From: Ruminococcaceae bacterium D5
GTDB taxonomy: Bacteria; Bacillota; Clostridia; Oscillospirales; Ruminococcaceae
Direction: 5' to 3'
Assembly (NCBI GenBank): GCA_900113995.1
Contig: FORK01000009.1
Coordinates: 1-64,000, forward strand
Length of the DNA stretch: 64,000 nt
The position numbers and the translations under genes were made by a program. Of this stretch, positions 13,953 to 22,182 are shown piece by piece. The stretch's first letter is position 1. Each line of letters begins with the position of its first letter. The notes below the pieces were generated by a model. That model saw nothing but the letters and a program-made list of their open reading frames with translations. It had not been told where the DNA came from and did not search any database.

Positions 13953-15557
13953 ATGCCAGCGTACCGTGTGCTGCTCGTCGATGACGAGGAGGAAATCCGC
14001 AGCGGAATCGGAAGCAGGATCGATTGGAGAGGTCTTGGCTTCGAACTGGTCGGGGAAGCGGAAAATGGCGAGGAGGCCCTTGAGCTTGCAGACAGCCTGC
14101 GTCCCGATCTCGTGATGACCGACATCAAGATGCCCTATATGGACGGACTCACCCTCTGCAGCCATCTGGTCCGGCGGCTGCCCGCCGCCAAGCTGGTTGT
14201 GTTTTCCGGGTTTGACGATTTTGAATATGCCAAGCAGGCGATCCGGTTCAAGGTTTCGGAGTATATCCTCAAGCCAATCAACGCCTCCGAACTGACCGCC
14301 GTGTTGCAGAAGCTCAAGGCGCAGCTCGACGCCGAGCGGGAAGAACGCAGCAACCTCGAGGCGCTGCGGCGCCGGTATCAGGAGAGCCTGCCGCTTCTGC
14401 GCGAACAGTTTTACACCCGGCTGCTCGAAGGCAGGGTAGACCCCCAACGGCTGCGGGAGCTTTCCGAGCGGTATGATGTAGGACTCGACGGCGACAGCTG
14501 GGTTGCGGCCCTCGCCCATTTTGATTCCGTCGGCGGGGAGGCCGCCATCGGCCAGAGCGAGCTTCTGCCGCTTTCGGTCCAGCAGTTGATCGATGAAAAT
14601 CTGGACCAGCCCGGCTGCTGCTTCAAAACCTGCCTTTACAACGATACCGTCGCGGTGATCGCGAGCTTTTCGGGGGGCGCAGGGGTGCTCGGCTTTCTCG
14701 ACGCGCTCGGCAGGGTCTGCAAGCTTGCCCGCAGCTACTTCGGGATGATTCTCACCTTTGGGGTGGGGTCGCCCTGCAAAAGCCCTCTGGAATTGCAGGC
14801 CTCGGCCAGCGGCGCGCGCAGCGCGCTTGACTACCGGGTGCTGCTGGGAGTCGGACGGGCGATCTATATCGACGACCTTGAACCGGATCACTCGGCCTGC
14901 CTCGTCTTTGACGACACGGATGAGCGGGAGCTGGCCGGCGCAATCAAGCTCGGCGGCGAGGAGGAAATTCGTGCGGTCATCGACCGGCTGATGGGGCGGG
15001 TGCAGGATTCCCGGCTTCCTCTGCCCGAATGCCAGTGCTTTTTCCTTGAGCTGGTGAGCTGTCTGATCCGGCTGACCCGGGCCAATGCTCTGGGCCTTTC
15101 GGAGGTGTTTGGTCCGGATTTCACCGGCGCGGTGCTGCTGACCGACTTCAATTCGCCCGGGGAGCTCGGCCGCTGGTGCGCCGACCGCTGCCTGAAAATC
15201 CGTGAACTGATCCGCCGCGAGCGCAGCGACTCGACCCGGCGTACCGTGGAACGCGCCTGCGGCTACATCGGGGAAAACTTTGCGGACGGAGATCTTTCGG
15301 TCGAACGGCTCTGCGAACACCTGCATCTGAGTCCGGCTTATTTTTCGACGATTTTCAAGCGCGAAACCGGCATGAGCTTCACCAACTATGTCACCAGAAC
15401 GCGTATGGAGGAAGCCGCCCGCCTGCTGCGGGACACCGATGACAAAACCTACCTGATTGCCGAAAAGACCGGCTTTGTGGACGCAAATTATTTCAGCTAC
15501 GTCTTTAAGAAGCATTTCGGCCTCTCTCCGTCGCGATATCGGGCCGGACCGGGCTGA
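13953..15557 (+). CDS. YesN-like response regulator with AraC DNA-binding domain
   Basis: 534 residues. The N-terminal receiver domain starts YRVLLVDDEEEIRSGIGSRI; the phosphoacceptor aspartate is in PDLVMTDIKMPYMDG and the conserved lysine in EYILKPI. A long middle region follows, then two AraC-type helix-turn-helices (LCEHLHLSPAYFSTIFKRET and AEKTGFVDANYFSYVFKKHF). A TATAAT lies at 13896-13901 and AGGAGG precedes the start. It is the first gene of a four-gene cluster with a YesM-type kinase and two binding proteins, so it probably controls sugar-responsive genes. Confidence 0.93.
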   Translation: MPAYRVLLVDDEEEIRSGIGSRIDWRGLGFELVGEAENGEEALELADSLRPDLVMTDIKMPYMDGLTLCSHLVRRLPAAKLVVFSGFDDFEYAKQAIRFKVSEYILKPINASELTAVLQKLKAQLDAEREERSNLEALRRRYQESLPLLREQFYTRLLEGRVDPQRLRELSERYDVGLDGDSWVAALAHFDSVGGEAAIGQSELLPLSVQQLIDENLDQPGCCFKTCLYNDTVAVIASFSGGAGVLGFLDALGRVCKLARSYFGMILTFGVGSPCKSPLELQASASGARSALDYRVLLGVGRAIYIDDLEPDHSACLVFDDTDERELAGAIKLGGEEEIRAVIDRLMGRVQDSRLPLPECQCFFLELVSCLIRLTRANALGLSEVFGPDFTGAVLLTDFNSPGELGRWCADRCLKIRELIRRERSDSTRRTVERACGYIGENFADGDLSVERLCEHLHLSPAYFSTIFKRETGMSFTNYVTRTRMEEAARLLRDTDDKTYLIAEKTGFVDANYFSYVFKKHFGLSPSRYRAGPG

Positions 15558-15559
15558 GG

Positions 15560-15648
15560 ACCCCCGGCAGTCCGCTCGCCGCGAACCGGCGGCTGACGGC
15601 AGGGGCCCCCGGCGGTCCGCTCTTCGCAGACCGACCACTGACAGCAAG
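15560..15648 (+). repeat. Imperfect tandem duplication between regulator and kinase
   Basis: Two adjacent copies of about 45 bp share CCCCCGGC-G/A-GTCCGCTC and a later CTGAC-GCA core. Together they fill the gap before the kinase ribosome site. No function is apparent. Confidence 0.5.
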
Positions 15649-15659
15649 GAGGACTGGCC

Positions 15660-17474
15660 GTGTCAAACTTTCTCGACTCGATGATGCGGCGGCTTTCGGT
15701 ATGGTACCGGCGCTCCAGCATCCAGGTCGTGATCTCCCTCTCGTTTACCATCGTCGCTGTGATCGGAATGATCCTGCTCGGCAGTGCGCTGCTGCTGCGC
15801 TTTTCCTCCTCGACCGACGCGCTGCTCGCCGAGGACAGCCGCCGGATTCTCGACCAGGTGAACCTCAATCTTGACAGCTATCTGCGCAGCATGATGCGGG
15901 TCTCCGACACGATGTATTACCGGGTGATCAAGAACGCCGACCTGGCGGAGGACAGCATCGGCGCGGGGATGAACCTGCTCTACGAGACGAACCGGGACAC
16001 AGTGGTTTCCATCGCTGTCTTTTCGCAGAACGGAGGCCTCGTCTCGGCCACCCCGCTTTCCAACCTGAAGCGGCAGGCAAGGCCCGAGCAGCAGGAATGG
16101 TTTACTGCGGCGGCGGAAAAGATCGAGAACCTGCACTTTTCAACCCCGCATGTGCAAAACCTCTTTGAGGACCCGGACTATCTCTACCGCTGGGTCGTCT
16201 CTCTTTCCCGGCAGGTTGAGCTGACCCGTGCGGGAGCGATCGAGAGCGGGGTGCTGCTGGTGGATATGAACTTCGGAGGCATCGAACAGATCTGCAAGAA
16301 CGTCGATCTCGGCGAAAGCGGGTATCTCTACCTGATCGACGGGGACGGCGAGATCATCTACCACCCGCGCCAGCAGCTTATCTATGCCAGCCTGCTGCGG
16401 GAGAACAACCGCGCGGCGGCAGGCTATGAGGATGGAATCCACCGCGAGAAATTCGGCGGGGAGACCCGCCAGGTCACCGTCAAAACGGTGGGCTACACCG
16501 GCTGGAAGCTGGTCGGCGTCGTCCCGGCCGAGAGCCTCGCTTCCAACCATATCCAGCTGCGTCTGTTCGGCATTTTTGTCGTGCTCTTCTTCATCTTCTT
16601 CCTTGTCTTTGTCAACCTCGGGGTGTCGGAACGGATCGCGGTGCCGATCAAGGCGCTGGAACAGTCGGTCAAAGAGCTGGAGGCGGGCAGCGAGACGGTT
16701 GACATCGCCATCGGCGGGCCCTACGAGGTGCAGCATCTGGGCAACTCGATCCGCTCGATGGTTTCGACGATGCGCCAGCTCATGGACGACATCATCCGGC
16801 AGGAGGAATCGAAGCGCAAATCCGAGCTGGACGTGCTCCAGTCCCAGATCAACCCCCATTTTCTCTACAACACCCTCGATTCGATCGTCTGGATGATCGA
16901 AAACAACCGCTATGACGACGCCATCGTGATGGTCACCTCTCTGGCGCGGCTGTTCCGCATCTCCCTCTCGCGGGGCCGCACCCTCATCACCGTAGGGGAG
17001 GAGCTTGAGCACGCCCGCCACTATATGACCATCCAGAAGATGCGCTTTAAGAACAAGTTCACGAGCGAGATCCGCGCCGACGGAGAAGCGCTCGGCTGCG
17101 AGACGGTCAAGCTGGTGGTGCAGCCGATCGTTGAAAACGCCATCTATCATGGCATGGAGTACGCCGATGGGGACGGGGAGATTCTTGTCTGGGCCCACAT
17201 CGAGGGAGAGGACCTCTACATCGATGTGACCGATAACGGACCCGGCATGCGTCAGGAGCAGGTGGACCGGCTTCTCCGCGAGGACGACGGCCCCGCCGCC
17301 CCGAGCCGCGGCGGCTCGGGGATCGGGCTGCGCAACGTCCACCAGCGGATTCAGCTCACCTACGGAGAGCCATACGGACTGGAGATCGAGAGCGAGCCGG
17401 ACGAAGGTACCACCATCCGGATTCATCTGCCGGTCCGCCGGCCCGGCGGGGATGGGGAGGAGGCGCGGAAATGA
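15660..17474 (+). CDS. YesM-like sensor histidine kinase (GTG start)
   Basis: 604 residues. A membrane segment near residues 22-45, an extracytoplasmic Cache-like sensor domain of about 250 residues, a second membrane segment (LRLFGIFVVLFFIFFLVFV), HAMP, then the His_kinase domain with phospho-histidine in QINPHFLYNTLDSIVW. The ATPase has the N box VENAIYHGMEY, G1 DNGPGM and G2 GSGIGLRNV. GTG start behind AAGGAGG. It overlaps the following binding-protein gene by ATGA, implying that the kinase senses through, or together with, that protein. Confidence 0.93.
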   Translation: MSNFLDSMMRRLSVWYRRSSIQVVISLSFTIVAVIGMILLGSALLLRFSSSTDALLAEDSRRILDQVNLNLDSYLRSMMRVSDTMYYRVIKNADLAEDSIGAGMNLLYETNRDTVVSIAVFSQNGGLVSATPLSNLKRQARPEQQEWFTAAAEKIENLHFSTPHVQNLFEDPDYLYRWVVSLSRQVELTRAGAIESGVLLVDMNFGGIEQICKNVDLGESGYLYLIDGDGEIIYHPRQQLIYASLLRENNRAAAGYEDGIHREKFGGETRQVTVKTVGYTGWKLVGVVPAESLASNHIQLRLFGIFVVLFFIFFLVFVNLGVSERIAVPIKALEQSVKELEAGSETVDIAIGGPYEVQHLGNSIRSMVSTMRQLMDDIIRQEESKRKSELDVLQSQINPHFLYNTLDSIVWMIENNRYDDAIVMVTSLARLFRISLSRGRTLITVGEELEHARHYMTIQKMRFKNKFTSEIRADGEALGCETVKLVVQPIVENAIYHGMEYADGDGEILVWAHIEGEDLYIDVTDNGPGMRQEQVDRLLREDDGPAAPSRGGSGIGLRNVHQRIQLTYGEPYGLEIESEPDEGTTIRIHLPVRRPGGDGEEARK

Positions 17475-18412
17475 AAAAACGCTATCTGCTGCTGTTCGCC
17501 GTTTTCCTGCTGGCCTTCGGGGCGCTGTTTACCCTGCTGAGCGCGGCCCCGCTCCAGCAGCGCCCGCGCGATTACTTTGAAATTTCGGTCGTCACCCGGG
17601 AATCCGACTCGTCGATCTGGGCTTCCATCCGTCAGGGGATGGAGCAGGCGGCCAATGATTTTGACGTTGAGCTGAGGCTGGTCACCCTCACCGAAACCAA
17701 CAGCGTTTCGGAACAGCGGATGCTCCTCTCGCGGGAAGCCAAAGGGGGTGCCGACGCGCTGATTCTCGCCCCCGCTGATCCGAATGCCCTCGAGGATGCG
17801 GTCGCGGAGGCCGGAATTCCGGTTGTGACCATGCAGGCTCCCGTGGGGAACGCTCCCTGCATCTCGGTGGACAACGAAGCGATGGGCAGGGAGCTGGCCC
17901 GCTCGATGCTGCCCCGCCTGCGGACCGGCGACCGGGTCGTGCTGCTCTCGATCTTTCCCGGCGAGGGCGCCGTCGCCGGACGGGCCGCCGGTGCGAAACA
18001 GGCGCTCGCGCAGCAGGGTGTGGCGGTGGAGGAGCTGTGGCTTCCCGGCGGCCGGGGCGCGATGGGGGAGGCCCTTTCCGGGCTTCTTTCCGATCCCCCT
18101 GAGCTGGTCATCGCACTGGAACCGGCCGCACTCGAGGGAGCGGTGCGCGTTTTCCAGGGGCTGGAAAGCGCCCCCGCCCTCTGCGGAATCGGCTCGACCA
18201 GCCTGATCGTCTCCTGCCTTGAGAAGAAGCTCATCGAGGCGATCGCCGCTCAGAACGACTTTGCCGCAGGCTATCTCGCCATCGACGCGGCGGTTGCAGC
18301 CGCCGAGGGGAGGCCGCTTTCTCCCGCGGAACCGATCGGATTTTCGATCGTCCGGCAGGATACGATGTATCTTCCGGAGAACCAGAAGCTGCTTTTTCCG
18401 TTTGTACGGTAA
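17471..18412 (+). CDS. Membrane-anchored sugar-binding-protein-like sensor partner
   Basis: 313 residues: one N-terminal hydrophobic anchor or signal (YLLLFAVFLLAFGALFTLLS) without a lipobox cysteine, then a periplasmic-binding-protein type 1 domain (EISVVTRESDSSIWASIRQG, ADALILAPADPNALEDAV, GIPVVTMQAP). It is somewhat shorter than transport binding proteins. It is coupled to the kinase gene. Proteins of this arrangement often present a bound sugar to the kinase rather than to a transporter; here that is inference. Confidence 0.85.
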   Translation: MKKRYLLLFAVFLLAFGALFTLLSAAPLQQRPRDYFEISVVTRESDSSIWASIRQGMEQAANDFDVELRLVTLTETNSVSEQRMLLSREAKGGADALILAPADPNALEDAVAEAGIPVVTMQAPVGNAPCISVDNEAMGRELARSMLPRLRTGDRVVLLSIFPGEGAVAGRAAGAKQALAQQGVAVEELWLPGGRGAMGEALSGLLSDPPELVIALEPAALEGAVRVFQGLESAPALCGIGSTSLIVSCLEKKLIEAIAAQNDFAAGYLAIDAAVAAAEGRPLSPAEPIGFSIVRQDTMYLPENQKLLFPFVR

Positions 18413-18446
18413 GCAATTTGCGCGGTAACCAAAAGGAGGGACTCTG

Positions 18447-19502
18447 ATGAACAGATCGAACCGTCCGCCCCGCCGCCTCTGCCTGCTTCTCGCGCTGCTG
18501 CTGGGGATTCTGCCCGGCTGCGGGAGGAGCGCCGCGCCCTCCCGCAGCGCCGACGGAATCCGGGTTGGCGTGGCCCTCTACCAGCAGAACGATACCTTTA
18601 TTGCAACCATTGTGTCGAGCCTTGAGGCGGCGGCCCGCGAGCGGGAGGCGGACGAGGGGCTGAAGATTACCCTGAATATCACCGATGGGCGCGGCAGTCA
18701 GGCGACGCAGAATGAACAGATCGACCGCTTTCTGTCCACCGGCTATGACGTCATCTGTGTCAATCTTGTCGACCGCACCGCGGCGGCGGTGATCGTCGAT
18801 AAGGCGAAAAGCGCCGGAATCCCCCTGATCTTCTTTAACCGCGAACCGGTCCGGGAGGACATCATGCGCTGGGACAAGGTATACTATGTCGGCGCCGAGG
18901 CGGGAAAGTCCGGGGTCATGCAGGGGGAGCTGGTTGCCGAGGCCTACCGCGCGGACCCGGAGGCCCTCGACCGCAGCGGCGACGGAGTGCTGCAATATGT
19001 CATGCTCGAGGGTGAGCCGGGGCATCAGGACTCCCTGCTGCGCACCGAGTATTCGATCAAAGCGGTCACCTCGGCCAATGTGACGACCGAAAAGCTCGCC
19101 AACGACACCGCCAACTGGAACCGCGGGCAGGCCGCAAGCCGGATGTCTCAGTGGATCGATCAGTTCGGCGGCCGGATTGAGGTGGTCTTTGCCAACAACG
19201 ACGACATGGCGCTCGGCGCACTGGACGCCTGCCACGCGGCGGGGGTCGAGCCGCTCCCCTTTGTCGTCGGCATCGACGCGACTCCGCCCGCCTGTGAATC
19301 GATGCGCGCGGGGGAGCTGCGCGGCAGCGTCTATAACGACTCCCCCGGGCAGGCGAAGGCGATTCTCGATCTCTCGGTCGCTCTGGCAAAAGGCCGCAGC
19401 CCCTCGGAGGCGGTCAGCTTCAAGGAAGAAAAATATATCTGGCTCCCCTATCACAAGGTGACCCCGGAGACCCTCGACGAGGTGGTTCCCCCGGCGGAGT
19501 AA
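18447..19502 (+). CDS. Galactose/glucose-type substrate-binding lipoprotein (MglB-like)
   Basis: 351 residues. A lipoprotein signal with LLLGILPGC precedes a type 1 periplasmic binding domain: IRVGVALYQQNDTFIATIVS, FLSTGYDVICVNLVDRTAA, IPLIFFNREP, and the calcium/sugar-proximal stretch VVFANNDDMALGALDA. These match MglB-type galactose-binding proteins. In related clostridia such a gene usually precedes mglA and mglC, but here a terminator follows at 19607 and no ABC component is present, so it may serve in sensing or use a distant transporter. Confidence 0.88.
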   Translation: MNRSNRPPRRLCLLLALLLGILPGCGRSAAPSRSADGIRVGVALYQQNDTFIATIVSSLEAAAREREADEGLKITLNITDGRGSQATQNEQIDRFLSTGYDVICVNLVDRTAAAVIVDKAKSAGIPLIFFNREPVREDIMRWDKVYYVGAEAGKSGVMQGELVAEAYRADPEALDRSGDGVLQYVMLEGEPGHQDSLLRTEYSIKAVTSANVTTEKLANDTANWNRGQAASRMSQWIDQFGGRIEVVFANNDDMALGALDACHAAGVEPLPFVVGIDATPPACESMRAGELRGSVYNDSPGQAKAILDLSVALAKGRSPSEAVSFKEEKYIWLPYHKVTPETLDEVVPPAE

Positions 19503-19606
19503 ACCTGTTTTTCTCATAGGCGCCCGCTGCGCGGCGGCGGTGCGGGCAATCGGGCAGCCGGATTACGCAGCATTTTTATACCGCTTTACAAAAAAGTCTT
19601 GTTCCA

Positions 19607-19654
19607 GGCAGAAAAAGGTCCCATCCGGAATTCCGGATGGGACCTTTTTCTGCC
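19607..19654. terminator. Bidirectional terminator, 48-bp perfect palindrome
   Basis: GGCAGAAAAAGGTCCCATCC and its exact complement meet at GGAATTCC. T5 lies inside each arm. It separates the sensor cluster from the convergent M24 peptidase gene. Confidence 0.9.
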
Positions 19655-19704
19655 CTCAGGCGCGAAGCTATCTGCCGCTGGGGTTTCAGCGCGGCATCTT
19701 TTTC

Positions 19705-20844
19705 TTAGAAAAGGTCGGGCTGAATCCACGGCATTGTCGTATCCAGCTTGGGCTGAGAAAGGACCTCGCAGCCCTTTTCCGTGATATGAATCAGATCCTC
19801 GATGTGATAACGATGTCCATCGACAATGGTGCGAAGCTCATAGCAGAGCATCATATCCTCTTCCAGACCCTTCGTCTCGCTCGGCACGAGCATGGGCAGC
19901 TCATGGACGCCTATACCCAAGCCGTGGCCAACCAGGCTCATGGTGAAGGGGATTTTTTCCTTCTCGAACTGTTCCTTCGTGAACTGATAGATGTCGCAGG
20001 CTCTGGCGCCGGGCCGAAGCTGCTCAATTCCTCTGACATAGCAGTTGGTCAGCCTTTTGTAAACGTCAAGATGCTTTTCGTTTGGTTTTCCGATCAGAAT
20101 CCCTCTTGCAATGTCGGAATTGTAGTGATTAAATCTCCCGCCGTAGTCGATGTGGATGACGCTTCCATCCTCCAGACGGACATCGGGGCTGGGAGAGCAG
20201 TGGGCCATTTCGGAGCGTCTTCCGCTGCCGAGGCACATGAATTCAATGGCCTGGCACCCGTTATCAAACATATTTTTGATAATACGGACCGCAAGGTCGT
20301 TTTCAGAATCTCCCACTCTGCTCATCCGGACAGCCGCCTCCATTGCACGGACAGTGTTGAGTCCGGCGTAGGAGAGCTGTTTGATCTCCCGCAGTTCCTT
20401 GATGGCGCGGACCTGATCAAAAATACGGGCGCACTGCACAAACTCGGCATTCGGCAGGAGGGTGATCAATTCCTGATAATAGGTTGCCATCAGGTAATTG
20501 AGCTCAATTCCGATGCGCCTGTTTTCCAGATGCTTCTCTTTGATCACATCCGCAAGCATCGCGATCGGAGAACACTGCAGTTCGACAAAATAACGTCTGT
20601 CGCTGATCCAGGTTTCCGCTTCTACGGTTGGTTCCTCGATTTTGCACGCTATGATTGCGGGCTCAGAGGCAAGCGGCATCACCGTGATAGCAAGACGTTC
20701 ACGAATCGACGTCTGCGTCTGAATGTAGGTCTCGGCAAAATAGAGGACATTTTCAGGGGAAATGGCAACCAGCACATCCAGCCCCTGCTGCTCCATATAC
20801 GGCTTGCACCGCTCATAACGGGCACCTCTCGTCTCGTCTAACAT
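19705..20844 (-). CDS. M24 family metallopeptidase (Xaa-Pro dipeptidase-like), second copy
   Basis: 379 residues: a creatinase-type N-terminal domain (LDVLVAISPENVLYFAETY) and a pita-bread catalytic domain. The five metal ligands are present: D in VIHIDYGGRF, D in NSDIARG, H in VGHGLGIGVHE, E in MLCYELRTI and E in YHIEDL. It is clearly paralogous to the gene immediately upstream, from which it is separated by 30 bp. Family members cleave Xaa-Pro dipeptides or hydrolyse creatine-like substrates. Neighbouring TAXI-TRAP and RidA genes suggest degradation of an imported amino-acid derivative. Confidence 0.9.
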   Translation of the reverse strand: MLDETRGARYERCKPYMEQQGLDVLVAISPENVLYFAETYIQTQTSIRERLAITVMPLASEPAIIACKIEEPTVEAETWISDRRYFVELQCSPIAMLADVIKEKHLENRRIGIELNYLMATYYQELITLLPNAEFVQCARIFDQVRAIKELREIKQLSYAGLNTVRAMEAAVRMSRVGDSENDLAVRIIKNMFDNGCQAIEFMCLGSGRRSEMAHCSPSPDVRLEDGSVIHIDYGGRFNHYNSDIARGILIGKPNEKHLDVYKRLTNCYVRGIEQLRPGARACDIYQFTKEQFEKEKIPFTMSLVGHGLGIGVHELPMLVPSETKGLEEDMMLCYELRTIVDGHRYHIEDLIHITEKGCEVLSQPKLDTTMPWIQPDLF

Positions 20845-20874
20845 GAATACACCCCTTTATCTTACTGAACTCAT

Positions 20875-22002
20875 TCATTTAATGATCTGATAGGTTGGAT
20901 GGAAGCCCTCCGGCGCGGACAGCACCACAGGACCGTGCGGCGTAATCCGAACCAGATCTTCGATATGATACCGGAATCCGTCGACATGTACCGCATGCTC
21001 CACGCACATCACCATGTTTTCCTCCAGCGGTGTTTCATTGCCCGGGGCAAGCATGGGATATTCATGAACGCTCAGGCCCAGTCCATGTCCGGAATGGACG
21101 CGGTTGAAGGGAAGCCCCATCTTCTCGCTCATCGCCTTCGCGGTGAAATAGACGGAATTGGCCGGAGCGCCCAACTGACACGCCTCTACCGCCGCAACAT
21201 AAACCTCCATCATACGGTCGAAGACATCCACATGTTTTGCGTTTGGCTCACCGATGATAAAGGTCCGGGCGACATCCGAGTTATAATGGTCAAACAGTCC
21301 GCCAAAATCAATGCGGCCGTGGGTATGATTGGCCATCGGAAGGTTCTCCGGCAGCCCATGCACCAGAATTGACCGGTCGCCGGTGCCCATAACCAGAAAT
21401 TCAATGCTGGTACAGCCCCCGTCGATCATCTTCTTGGCAATGCGCTTGGAAAAATCAGTTTCCAAAGAGCCGACGCCAACCTCGCTGATCGCCTCGGTGT
21501 ATGCATCGCGGGTGACCAGAGCCGCATGCTGAAGAATTTCGATCTCCCGCTCCTCTTTGATCGAGCGGACCACATTAAAGGTATGCAGGCATGATTCAAT
21601 TTTTACGTTGGGCAGCCGCTGCATGAGCTCGCGGTAATAGGCGGCGGAAAGATAATCCATCTCAATGCCGATCCGCTTATTAAGAAGACCCCGCTCGGTA
21701 AGCACATCCACCAAAAACTGGATGGGCGATTCCCTGAACTCAAAATAGTAGCGGCGGTCCTTGATCCAGCACTCGTTCTCGACGGTCGGCTCCTCAATTA
21801 CGCAGGCAATCATTGCGGGATCTTGCTCGAGCGGGAGCACCGCAATCGCAAGCCTGTCTCGGATGGACTTCTGTGTCTGGATATAGGTTTCGGAGAAGTA
21901 CAGTACATTTTCAGGAGAAATCGCAATCACAACATCAAAGTTCTGCTTTTTCATCTCCTGCTTTAATTTATCATAACGCAGGGAAACTCCCGAATCTCTC
22001 AT
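20875..22002 (-). CDS. M24 family metallopeptidase (Xaa-Pro dipeptidase-like), first copy
   Basis: 375 residues with the same two-domain layout as its downstream paralogue (FDVVIAISPENVLYFSETYI at the N-terminus). Ligands are D in GRIDFGGLF, D in NSDVARTF, H in SGHGLGLSVHEYP, E in MCVEHAVHV and E in YHIEDLV. The two copies probably arose by tandem duplication and have diverged over their full length, so they may differ in specificity. A terminator at 22058-22110 separates the pair from the TRAP genes. Confidence 0.9.
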   Translation of the reverse strand: MRDSGVSLRYDKLKQEMKKQNFDVVIAISPENVLYFSETYIQTQKSIRDRLAIAVLPLEQDPAMIACVIEEPTVENECWIKDRRYYFEFRESPIQFLVDVLTERGLLNKRIGIEMDYLSAAYYRELMQRLPNVKIESCLHTFNVVRSIKEEREIEILQHAALVTRDAYTEAISEVGVGSLETDFSKRIAKKMIDGGCTSIEFLVMGTGDRSILVHGLPENLPMANHTHGRIDFGGLFDHYNSDVARTFIIGEPNAKHVDVFDRMMEVYVAAVEACQLGAPANSVYFTAKAMSEKMGLPFNRVHSGHGLGLSVHEYPMLAPGNETPLEENMVMCVEHAVHVDGFRYHIEDLVRITPHGPVVLSAPEGFHPTYQIIK

Positions 22003-22057
22003 TTCTATTTTCTCTCCTTCCGATTTGTATTTTCAATGGCCAAGCTTCATTTTGGGG

Positions 22058-22110
22058 AAAAGCCTCTTTGTTGCCCAAAGCAAACTGCCTTAGCAATAAA
22101 GAGGCTTTTT
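22058..22110. terminator. Terminator between TRAP permease and M24 genes
   Basis: AAAAGCCTCTTTGTTGC pairs with GCAATAAAGAGGCTTTTT across an 18-nt loop. Runs of A and T on both sides allow termination in either direction. Confidence 0.8.
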
Positions 22111-22182
22111 CACAGCGCGATCCCGCGGCGGGATCCACCTTCTTTTCCCCTATGGGCGTGTCGGAATCACAGCCTCACAAGC

